Shown in pieces: positions 7,206 to 13,475 of a stretch of DNA of 13,531 nt. The DNA is from Alphaproteobacteria bacterium UBA6149 (GTDB taxonomy: Bacteria; Pseudomonadota; Alphaproteobacteria; Rickettsiales; UBA998): positions 1-13,531 of the forward strand of contig DIUV01000059.1 of NCBI GenBank assembly GCA_002423155.1. Direction: 5' to 3'. Made by a program: the position numbers and the translations under genes. The stretch's first letter is position 1. The number at the start of each line of letters is the position of its first letter. The notes under the pieces were generated by a model. The model had not been told where the DNA came from, did not search any database, and worked only from the letters and a program-made list of their open reading frames with translations.

Positions 7206-7232
7206 TATAAATAATGTTGTGGTTATTAACAA
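7204..7232 (-). promoter_or_regulatory. Candidate trxB promoter
   Basis: On the minus strand, TTGTTA (7232-7227), a 17-base spacer and TATACC (7209-7204) precede trxB. Each hexamer matches four of six sigma70 consensus positions and the spacing is ideal. A start near 7197 would give a leader of under 20 bases that includes the C7A8 tract and the ribosome binding site. This would let trxB be expressed independently of ahpC. Confidence 0.4.
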
Positions 7233-7299
7233 CAGCATTACATATTGATAGATAACATGTGTTTTCACATTACCTGACACTTTTTTATTCTGTTCTGCG

Positions 7300-7420
7300 C
7301 TCTCAATTGTCATCCCCGCCCAACCTTTGTTTGAGAAAGAGGGGCGGGGATCTCGGGACAAAAAAGAGACCGAATTTTTAGCCCGAGATCCCCGCACAAG
7401 GCGGGGATGACAACGGAGAG
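7300..7420. repeat. Nested palindromic intergenic repeat between ahpC and trxB
   Basis: Two perfect inverted repeats are nested. The outer arms are 14 bases (7307-7320, TTGTCATCCCCGCC, and 7400-7413), extended by CTCTC/GAGAG at 7300-7304 and 7416-7420. The inner arms are 14 bases (7344-7357, GCGGGGATCTCGGG, and 7382-7395). Because the arms share GGGGAT, alternative pairings are possible. The right terminus read on the minus strand, CTCTCCGTTGTCATCCCCGC, resembles the terminus of the repeat at 13376. It lies in the ahpC-trxB gap and could act as a terminator or stabiliser of the ahpC transcript. Confidence 0.85.
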
Positions 7421-7433
7421 TTGTTATAAAAAA

Positions 7434-8033
7434 CTACAAATTCTTAGCATTTTCCGCCAAATATTGTGCCACACCTTCGGTGCTTGCTTTCATACCAGCT
7501 TTACCTTTATTCCAACCTGCGGGGCAAACTTCGCCGTGTTCTTCGTGGAATTGTAGCGCATCAATAATCCGCAAAGTTTCATCCACATCCCGACCCAGTG
7601 GGCGGTCATTTACTAATTGGTGGCGTACAACAAAGTTTTTGTCAATCAAGAAGTTAGCGCGAAGAGAAATGCCATCTTCTTTCAAAACATCATAATCCGC
7701 GGCGATAGATTTAGTAAGATCCGCTACCAAAGGAAAACGCACTTGACCAATTCCACCTTTTTCTACCGTAGTGTTTTTCCAGGCAAGATGCGAGAAATGT
7801 GAATCTACGCTTACGCCAATAACTTCTACACCGCGGGCTTTAAATTCATCCATCCGATGATCAAAAGCGATGATTTCTGAAGGGCAAACGAACGTAAAAT
7901 CCAAAGGATAAAAGAATACAATGGCTGGTTTGCCATTGAGGAATTTTTTTAGGCTTAGTTCCGCAATAGAATTATCTGCAAATACGGCATTGGCAGTAAA
8001 ATCTGGTGCCGTTTTTCCAACAAGTACGCTCAT
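7434..8033 (-). CDS. ahpC: Typical 2-Cys peroxiredoxin (AhpC/Prx1 type)
   Basis: This 199-aa cytoplasmic thiol peroxidase reduces hydrogen peroxide, organic peroxides and probably peroxynitrite. The N-terminal thioredoxin-fold peroxidase domain has the peroxidatic Cys50 in YPLDFTFVCPSE, with the conserved Pro and Thr four and three residues before it, and Arg125 in GISLRANFLID. The resolving Cys170 is in GEVCPAGW. The KGGIGQVRFPL stretch corresponds to the GGLG motif of over-oxidation-sensitive forms, but the C-terminal YF motif is missing, so sensitivity is unclear. It could be reduced by thioredoxin, consistent with trxB next to it. No ahpF was seen. A GGAG eight bases before ATG 8033 fixes the start, and a good promoter lies between it and elm1. 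Confidence 0.95.
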   Translation of the reverse strand: MSVLVGKTAPDFTANAVFADNSIAELSLKKFLNGKPAIVFFYPLDFTFVCPSEIIAFDHRMDEFKARGVEVIGVSVDSHFSHLAWKNTTVEKGGIGQVRFPLVADLTKSIAADYDVLKEDGISLRANFLIDKNFVVRHQLVNDRPLGRDVDETLRIIDALQFHEEHGEVCPAGWNKGKAGMKASTEGVAQYLAENAKNL

Positions 8034-8069
8034 TTTTTTCTCCGTTTATAATTAAAATTTTGTAATTAA

Positions 8070-8098
8070 ATTGTACTATCTAATAACATAGACTTCAA
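8070..8098 (-). promoter_or_regulatory. Candidate ahpC promoter
   Basis: On the minus strand, TTGAAG (8098-8093), a 17-base spacer and TACAAT (8075-8070) form a good sigma70-like promoter (-10 five of six, -35 four of six). The -35 element overlaps the elm1 stop codon. Transcription would start near 8063, about 30 bases before the ahpC ATG. This is the clearest promoter in the window. Confidence 0.55.
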
Positions 8099-9063
8099 TT
8101 CCGACTTTTCAAGTAGGTTTCTTTTAAAAGCTGGGCGATTCTTCCTGCTTCATCTAATCTGCCTCCGCCTTGCCAATTGGCATCATACAAAGAAATTGCT
8201 TTCGCATAGCCTGCATCATACAGTGAATTAAGGAATTTTCGGTGCTTCATCGCCAGCGCACTATGCGGCATAAATACGTAAACGGGCTTGGCGGAAAAAC
8301 AACTTTCCGAAACCATCGATACTGAATCTCCCGTTACAATAAGCGTATCGGCGGAGGCAATAATGCCTGAGTAAGGGTTTTCGCCCCCATCTCCGTAACT
8401 ATAAATAAAATCTTTCTGGGGATTTATGTTTGCGCGGATTGCCGCAAGCGCCTGCGCCGAAGTGCGCCGACTCGTGCTAATTAACAAACTGCCATTTCCC
8501 GCAATTTTTTGTGCGGACTCCATTAAGCTGTTCGCATGTTGCGCGGTAAATTTTCCCTTCGCCGTGTCCCCACCAATTAAAACCCCCACCCACGGTTTGG
8601 GCAATGGCGAAAAAGAGCTTTGCCAATGTTGTTTTGCTTCTAGCAATTTTTCTGCGGTTAAATAATGCGGAGCACCCATACTATAAATTATATTATCAGC
8701 ATATTTACTTGTCTTGCGGTCATGCTCGGGCAAGATTATGGCGGTGAATTTGCTTAAATCCATATTGGGGTGCATTATTTGCACTAATTTTACTTGTGGA
8801 TTTTGTTTTTTGATATATTGCGCCACGGGAGCTAGGCGCCGACCGGCACAGACGACGATATCTGGCCAAGGGGGGGTGAATCCGCGCTTATACCCAGCTG
8901 GAATGCCTAACAGGCTATCTTTACGCAAAAAATTGGGTAATTTTGCTAGTGCATTATAACGAACTTCGACAATTTCTACTTCGCCGTCCAGCCGCCCTGC
9001 AATGCCCAGCGTCTGGCTGGTATTACCTGCGCGATCGTCCAGCAATGCCCAGATATCAGCCAA
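8095..9063 (-). CDS. ELM1 family protein (mitochondrial fission ELM1-like, DUF1022)
   Basis: This 322-aa protein belongs to the ELM1 family, found in alphaproteobacteria and, as ELM1, in plants, where it helps recruit a dynamin to mitochondria. The bacterial role is unknown, and the GT-B-like fold suggests a glycosyltransferase-related activity. Visible family motifs are the N-terminal WALLDDRAGNTSQTLGIA, TPPWPDIVVCAGRR near 63, LPEHDR near 111, VLIGGDTA (161-168), STSRRT (196-201), GENPYSG (227-233) and TGDSVSMVSE (244-253). There is no signal peptide or clear membrane span. It starts at TTG 9063 inside the end of greA, overlapping by eight bases with AAGG six bases upstream, so it is translationally coupled to greA. 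No ATG lies before the conserved N-terminus. A run of seven G (8870-8876) occurs within the gene. Confidence 0.9.
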   Translation of the reverse strand: MADIWALLDDRAGNTSQTLGIAGRLDGEVEIVEVRYNALAKLPNFLRKDSLLGIPAGYKRGFTPPWPDIVVCAGRRLAPVAQYIKKQNPQVKLVQIMHPNMDLSKFTAIILPEHDRKTSKYADNIIYSMGAPHYLTAEKLLEAKQHWQSSFSPLPKPWVGVLIGGDTAKGKFTAQHANSLMESAQKIAGNGSLLISTSRRTSAQALAAIRANINPQKDFIYSYGDGGENPYSGIIASADTLIVTGDSVSMVSESCFSAKPVYVFMPHSALAMKHRKFLNSLYDAGYAKAISLYDANWQGGGRLDEAGRIAQLLKETYLKSRN

Positions 9064-9529
9064 AAGAAACCTTCAAAATTTCGTAGCGTTTGGCGCCCTT
9101 GGGTGCTGGAACTTCTACTGTATCACCCAATTCTTTGCCCATTAGTGCGCGCGCAATTGGAGCAGTGCAGGAAATTTTATTGATTTTTAGATCCGCCTCA
9201 TACTCACCAACGATTTGGTAAGTAACTTCTGCATCCGTATCTTCATCCGCCAAAGTAACGGTGGCGCCGAATTTTACGGTATTGCCAGTTAATGCTTTTA
9301 CATCCACCACTTCCGCACGAGAAATCCGTGCTTCTAAATCTTTTAAACGTGCTTCAATAAAGCCCTGTTTTTCACGCGCTGCATGATACTCGGCATTTTC
9401 TTTTAAATCGCCATGTTCACGTGCTTCGCCAATAGCCTTAATTACTGCTGGGCGTTCGACAGTTTTTAGTTCTTTTAATTCAACTTCCATACGGGCAAAG
9501 CCCTCAGCCGTAACTGGGTAACGTTCCAT
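9056..9529 (-). CDS. greA: Transcription elongation factor GreA
   Basis: GreA (157 aa) inserts its coiled coil into the RNA polymerase secondary channel and stimulates cleavage of backtracked RNA, rescuing stalled complexes. The N-terminal antiparallel coiled coil (about 5-75) carries the tip motif HGDLKENAEYHAA with acidic Asp41 and Glu44, which position the catalytic metal. The C-terminal FKBP-like domain (about 80-157) includes VKFGATVTLADEDT, IVGEYEAD, SCTAPIARALMGKELGDTVEV and the closing YEILKVSFG. The length is normal and the start ATG 9529 gives the expected N-terminus, though the ribosome binding site is weak. It is the first gene of a greA-elm1 unit. Confidence 0.97.
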   Translation of the reverse strand: MERYPVTAEGFARMEVELKELKTVERPAVIKAIGEAREHGDLKENAEYHAAREKQGFIEARLKDLEARISRAEVVDVKALTGNTVKFGATVTLADEDTDAEVTYQIVGEYEADLKINKISCTAPIARALMGKELGDTVEVPAPKGAKRYEILKVSFG

Positions 9530-9564
9530 TTATTTGTTTCTTTCGAGAAAATTTTCAGTCGTCA

Positions 9565-9594
9565 ATGATAAGGGCTGCGTGGCGGATAGTCGAG
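9565..9594 (-). promoter_or_regulatory. Possible greA promoter
   Basis: On the minus strand, CTCGAC (9594-9589), an 18-base spacer and TATCAT (9570-9565) lie about 35 bases before the greA ATG. The -10 is reasonable and the -35 weak. It is the best candidate in the gap but not compelling. Confidence 0.28.
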
Positions 9595-9620
9595 AGTTTT
9601 TTCAATATTAGTATTTCCAA

Positions 9621-9654
9621 CGCGGCACGCGCCGCGGGTTTGCGGTCGCAAACC
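9621..9654. repeat. Two adjacent GC-rich hairpins
   Basis: CGCGGC/GCCGCG (9621-9626 and 9631-9636, four-base loop) is followed directly by GGTTTGCG/CGCAAACC (9637-9644 and 9647-9654, two-base gap). No T-run follows on the minus strand, so neither is a standard intrinsic terminator for the upstream protease gene, though they could still stop or stabilise its transcript. Confidence 0.7.
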
Positions 9655-9655
9655 T

Positions 9656-9701
9656 TATAGTCATTCTATTATTTGTATAATGCTTAAAGCGAATGACTAT
9701 A
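9656..9701. repeat. 11-base inverted repeat (TATAGTCATTC / GAATGACTATA)
   Basis: Perfect 11-base arms at 9656-9666 and 9691-9701 enclose a 24-base AT-rich spacer that has partial pairing of its own (ATTAT and ATAAT). It begins six bases after the stop of the large protease gene. Together with the two GC-rich hairpins it makes a chain of three stem-loops, which looks like an intergenic repeat or a small inverted-repeat element. Confidence 0.7.
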
Positions 9702-9707
9702 CTCCAC

Positions 9708-12700
9708 TCATGCAATTTCTTTCTCAATATTTTCCACACGACTATGCTGATTAATGGCGATTACTTTATTATTGGGCTTTAGCAAAATATCTTCCACTTG
9801 TGCCACAAATTGACCATTGGCGAACACTTTTTGCTCAATCCAATCCAATAGCGGAGCATTAGCGGCTTCGGCATTCTCGCCAATATAAAAACTTTGCTGC
9901 CACAAAGCATCGCGCGCCATTTGTGCCGAATAATTATTGATATTATGTTCAAGAATAGTTTGTTCTAAGCGATTGGAAATAGTTTCCCATTCTTTTTTAT
10001 ATGCCGCTTCCATGCCTTTGATATGCTTCGCCACCAAGGGAATATCATCGGTATTTATACTCGTCAGATATTGTTCTACCTCCGCATCATCGCGCCCCAG
10101 ATAATTTTGCCGAAATTCGCTGATTGTTTTATAATCCATATAAATAGGCTTACGCTGGGGCGATTTGGTGAAATCAAATTGATTAAGCAAGGGTTTACCC
10201 ATGTGCGAAAACATAATCATCGCATTGCTGATATCTTCATTCACCGATGTTTTTCCCGGCACGCGCTCGGTTAGCGTAAAAGTTTTTGGATCCACCACCA
10301 TAGCGCTAGGACCTGCATCTCCTGCATAAATATCGGCAGAAATAATATCTGCGTCTTTATGTGATAAATATTCCATCACCGCTTTGATATTCGCGCGCGT
10401 ACGGTCACTATTGCCAAACCGCGCACCCACCAAGCGAATTTGCAACCTATCTTCACCGAATTGATCTGCTGAAAATTGTGCGAAAAAATCATCTAAAGAT
10501 TTTACATCTACTTCAAAATCCACATGCGCAAGACCCGTTTTTAAACTTTTTGGATCATGGGCAATTATAGTAAAACACTGGCTAACATTATCGGTTCCAA
10601 TTGGTTCGTTATCGGAAAAACCCGTTTCGCCTTCTTCTATACGCTGGGCAGAATAATCCACCCCTCCTTGGCGTTGTTGTGAAAGATTTATCGCACGCTC
10701 TCTAATATTGGGAAGCTGTTCTAATAATTTTTCTGCTAATTCAGGTTGTTGGTTTTGTTTGTAAAATCTCGCCTCTTTACATAATGCCTTATAAATTCGG
10801 CAAACATCGCGGTAAGCATGATAAAAATGCCCCGCTTGTTCGCTTAAAGCAACCGCTTCTTCCAAAATTTGTGCCGCTTTTTGTAAATCTTTTATGTTAT
10901 CGCTGCACAAGTAACAATTCCCAGCCATGGACAAATTATTCACCTGTACTAGCAAATTACCCTGGTTAGCATATTCACCCGCTGCTTGCAGATATTTTTC
11001 TGCCGCAATGATTGGCTGATTATTATTACAATAAGCATTTGCCTCAATTTCTAACTTGCCTGCGCTATTATTTTTATCCAGAAAATAAAATAAATCCGTG
11101 TGCTCGCGGTTTCGTTCCGCAAAACCTGAGGGTAAAGTTTGCAGCTGGTTAATCGTCTGATACACATCCCCCAATAGCGGAAAATCATTGCCTACGCTTA
11201 AGCCTTCTTGATGTATATAATGCCGCTCGCGCAAAATGGGCAACATTTCCGTAAGCGGCTGTGCATTGCTCAAATCGGGTGTGGGTAGGCTTAATAATTT
11301 AGGGATATCTAAAGCTTGAATTATATCTTTTTTCAAGAAATGATATTGATTCAAGCGCACCCGAGCAAGCGGCGTAGTGCTGGTAATCTGCCAAACACCG
11401 CCCATTTTCTCTCCTGCCCAAGCATGGCTGGTGCTCATGCCGAAATGATTGTTTTCAGAAATAAGCTTACTCATCACCATAGGAAAACTAGTCCCTGATG
11501 GGCTGGTTATATTAATTTTTCCATTCTCTTGCTGAAATTCTGCCTCGATAGTAGTTTTTAGGGCAAAACCCTCAGGCATTTTTATGGTATAATGATAAGT
11601 TCCATCGGCGTTTTTAATATGTGGTGGGTCATCGCGCATATCTAAAGATACACGTTCTTCGGTAGGGATGGTTATTGATTCAGGAGCTTTTTGGGTTAAA
11701 TCAACCATCTGCATCAATAATTTATCGGCATTATGGGGATGAATTAAGCCAAATCCGCCATATTCGGGGTTATATAGCAAACCTGCTGAGGTTTTATGAT
11801 ATTCAACTTTTAATGGGGAGGGTGTTTTTTTGCGAAAAGCATGCACATCCTCCACGGACGTACAAGTTGCTATCACCGCGTAAAGAATCTGCTCTCGCGT
11901 TAGATATGAACCATAACGTTGATTGAGGGCTGCCAGAACTCCACTAACATAAGGAGCTGATGCCGACGTTCCACTAATTGCATCGGGGGTTTCTTCTTCT
12001 TTCCACAAAGCCTTTGCCCTGATTGCTACAGGAGCTAATAAAGTTGGACTATTAGCAGAACTATAACCTTCTATGTACCAATTTCTCTGCTCATCCATCG
12101 CTGCCGCACCCACGTGAACCACCAAAGGTGACGCATGGCTTAATGCATTGTGTTTTTGGAATGGAGCAATTAAATTACCTTCCTCTCCCAGCAACCCATC
12201 GTTGCCTGTAGAATCTACCAAATAAGCAGAGGTATTCCATAAATGATCCGCTTGCTCATTTAAGGCATTGTCAAACCATAAATCTTCATCTTCCCAACCT
12301 ATACTAGTATGTAAAACTGGCATACTCTGATTTTCAATCAAAGATTTTATTGGCTCATAAAGTTGCTGCTCATTCTTTTTGCGGTAATTAGGATTAAGCG
12401 CCGCATGTATATATAAAGTATCCACTCCTGGCTGCAAACTTTCGCTAACTTGTTTGGCGATTGCAGATACTATTTCTCCATGATGTTTTTTTTCCGTCTT
12501 ACTTTCAAAAACCAAAATACTGGAATTTCCTTTTTGCGGCAAATTAGTCGGCAAAAAGGGATCTAAATTATAAGAAAAATAAAAATCCTTTTCCATTTGT
12601 GGAGTTGGCAAGAATTTCTCATGCATGTCCGTAGAATAAGGAATAGAATGCGTATCACAAAACTGCTTTATTTTGTGTATATCCCACAAAATAGCATTGG

Positions 12701-12752
12701 TACTACGATAAAGCCGACTATTTTCAGTTTTTTTATTGTTATTAACGCTCAT
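9708..12752 (-). CDS. Multidomain S8 (kexin-like) protease with CheD-like deamidase segment
   Basis: This 1014-aa protein has no signal peptide. Residues about 75-345 are a subtilisin-type domain: His91 in HHGEIVSAIA, oxyanion Asn184 in STGNDG and nucleophile Ser263 in GTSASAPYVSG. The strand that should carry the catalytic Asp reads ILVFES, with Glu83 there only eight residues before His91, so activity is uncertain. YGGFGLIHP (331-339) and about 370-470 (ITSPSGT, FGMSTSHAWAGEKMGGVW) resemble the kexin P-domain. Residues about 565-690 are alpha-SNAP/TPR-like helices. Residues about 717-830 match CheD: Thr720, Cys726 and His743 have the CheD spacing, followed by RLVGARFG, RTRANIKAVMEYL and ISADIYAGDAGPSAMVVDP. 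The last ~180 residues are helical and unrecognised. I infer a protease-deamidase fusion of unknown target, possibly a host-directed or self-processing effector. It lies 41 bases after the TPR gene and has no clear ribosome binding site. An A8 run lies at the codons just before His91. Confidence 0.85.
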   Translation of the reverse strand: MSVNNNKKTENSRLYRSTNAILWDIHKIKQFCDTHSIPYSTDMHEKFLPTPQMEKDFYFSYNLDPFLPTNLPQKGNSSILVFESKTEKKHHGEIVSAIAKQVSESLQPGVDTLYIHAALNPNYRKKNEQQLYEPIKSLIENQSMPVLHTSIGWEDEDLWFDNALNEQADHLWNTSAYLVDSTGNDGLLGEEGNLIAPFQKHNALSHASPLVVHVGAAAMDEQRNWYIEGYSSANSPTLLAPVAIRAKALWKEEETPDAISGTSASAPYVSGVLAALNQRYGSYLTREQILYAVIATCTSVEDVHAFRKKTPSPLKVEYHKTSAGLLYNPEYGGFGLIHPHNADKLLMQMVDLTQKAPESITIPTEERVSLDMRDDPPHIKNADGTYHYTIKMPEGFALKTTIEAEFQQENGKINITSPSGTSFPMVMSKLISENNHFGMSTSHAWAGEKMGGVWQITSTTPLARVRLNQYHFLKKDIIQALDIPKLLSLPTPDLSNAQPLTEMLPILRERHYIHQEGLSVGNDFPLLGDVYQTINQLQTLPSGFAERNREHTDLFYFLDKNNSAGKLEIEANAYCNNNQPIIAAEKYLQAAGEYANQGNLLVQVNNLSMAGNCYLCSDNIKDLQKAAQILEEAVALSEQAGHFYHAYRDVCRIYKALCKEARFYKQNQQPELAEKLLEQLPNIRERAINLSQQRQGGVDYSAQRIEEGETGFSDNEPIGTDNVSQCFTIIAHDPKSLKTGLAHVDFEVDVKSLDDFFAQFSADQFGEDRLQIRLVGARFGNSDRTRANIKAVMEYLSHKDADIISADIYAGDAGPSAMVVDPKTFTLTERVPGKTSVNEDISNAMIMFSHMGKPLLNQFDFTKSPQRKPIYMDYKTISEFRQNYLGRDDAEVEQYLTSINTDDIPLVAKHIKGMEAAYKKEWETISNRLEQTILEHNINNYSAQMARDALWQQSFYIGENAEAANAPLLDWIEQKVFANGQFVAQVEDILLKPNNKVIAINQHSRVENIEKEIA

Positions 12753-12793
12753 GCGGCATCTGTTAACATAATCTTTGTTAATAGTAAAGCAGC

Positions 12794-13324
12794 TTATGGC
12801 TCAATATGCTCTTTAACCGCCAAATAAAGCGGATCATTTTTATCTAAAGTTTTTTCTAAATTCTTCCAGATTTTTTGTGCTCCAGCTTTATCACCCTGTT
12901 GAGATTTAGACATGGCTAAAAAATAAAGTGCGCGTTTATTTTTGGGGTCTAAGGCTAAGGCCATTTTCAGGCTTTTTAGTGCTTCGTCGCTAACTTGGCT
13001 CTGATTGGCGACAATCAGGGCAATGGCATAATCAGTTATATAGTCAGGATTGCCGAGCGAAGTAAGCACCGCTTGCTTAAAGGCGGCGCTGGCTTTCTCG
13101 GGCTGCACGCTTTGCATAAATAATTTTCCCAACAACGCCCAATTTTCGGCATTTTTTGGCTCTTGCTGGGTTTTTTCGGATGCTTGGCTAATTGCCTCGC
13201 GCAATTGTTTTTGTTGGGCTTGTAATGTATTTATTTCAGGCAGCAACCTATAGCCGCCTAAATATAAATAAAGCGCTATGGTTAGACTGAGGAAAATTAC
13301 TGAGAAAAAGATTTTTTTATACAT
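12794..13324 (-). CDS. CcmI/CycH-like TPR protein with N-terminal membrane anchor
   Basis: This 176-aa protein has a short positive N-terminus and one hydrophobic segment (about 5-23), then a coiled-coil-like stretch (about 30-52) and three TPR-like units (about 57-90, 93-126, 127-160). The segment DPKNKRALYFLAMSKSQQGDKAGAQKIW is very like the C-terminal TPR domain of CcmI/CycH, which holds apocytochrome c for haem ligation at the periplasmic face. No other cytochrome c maturation gene is in the window, and many periplasmic TPR proteins look alike, so the specific role is inferred. The topology should be N-in with TPRs in the periplasm. The ATG at 13324 has no obvious Shine-Dalgarno. The large protease gene follows after 41 bases and is probably on the same transcript. 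Confidence 0.75.
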   Translation of the reverse strand: MYKKIFFSVIFLSLTIALYLYLGGYRLLPEINTLQAQQKQLREAISQASEKTQQEPKNAENWALLGKLFMQSVQPEKASAAFKQAVLTSLGNPDYITDYAIALIVANQSQVSDEALKSLKMALALDPKNKRALYFLAMSKSQQGDKAGAQKIWKNLEKTLDKNDPLYLAVKEHIEP

Positions 13325-13375
13325 GTTAATATTGCAAAGTGATTGGAAAATAATAATGGTTTGTTAAAAACATTC

Positions 13376-13475
13376 TCTCCGTCGTCATTCCTGCGCAGGC
13401 AGGAATCTCTGTCGTCCCAAATAAAACATCCGCAAGTAGAAAAAGGGATTCCTGCCTGCGCACACTACTGTCCAA
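13376..13475 (+). repeat. 100-base palindromic intergenic repeat (full form)
   Basis: Perfect 16-base arms TGCGCAGGCAGGAATC (13392-13407) and GATTCCTGCCTGCGCA (13447-13462) enclose a 39-base loop. The left arm region can instead fold on itself (ATTCCTGC 13387-13394 with GCAGGAAT 13399-13406). The termini are TCTCCGTCGTCATTCC and CACTACTGTCCAA, both shared with the short copy at 57-95. The window's last eight bases, TCTCCGTC (13524-13531), look like the start of a further copy. No gene is seen in 13325-13531. Confidence 0.85.

Noticed and set aside
7182..7397. Seventy-two extra N-terminal residues on TrxB
   Set aside because: They are translated from the palindromic repeat and promoter region. 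ATG 7181 has a ribosome binding site and gives the normal 310-aa protein.
7300..7420. CRISPR array or insertion sequence at the palindromic repeats
   Set aside because: There are no regularly spaced direct repeats with unique spacers and no transposase. The elements are single palindromic units.
9621..9701. Intrinsic terminator for the large protease gene
   Set aside because: The hairpins are strong, but none is followed by a run of T in the direction of transcription, so they are listed as repeats instead.
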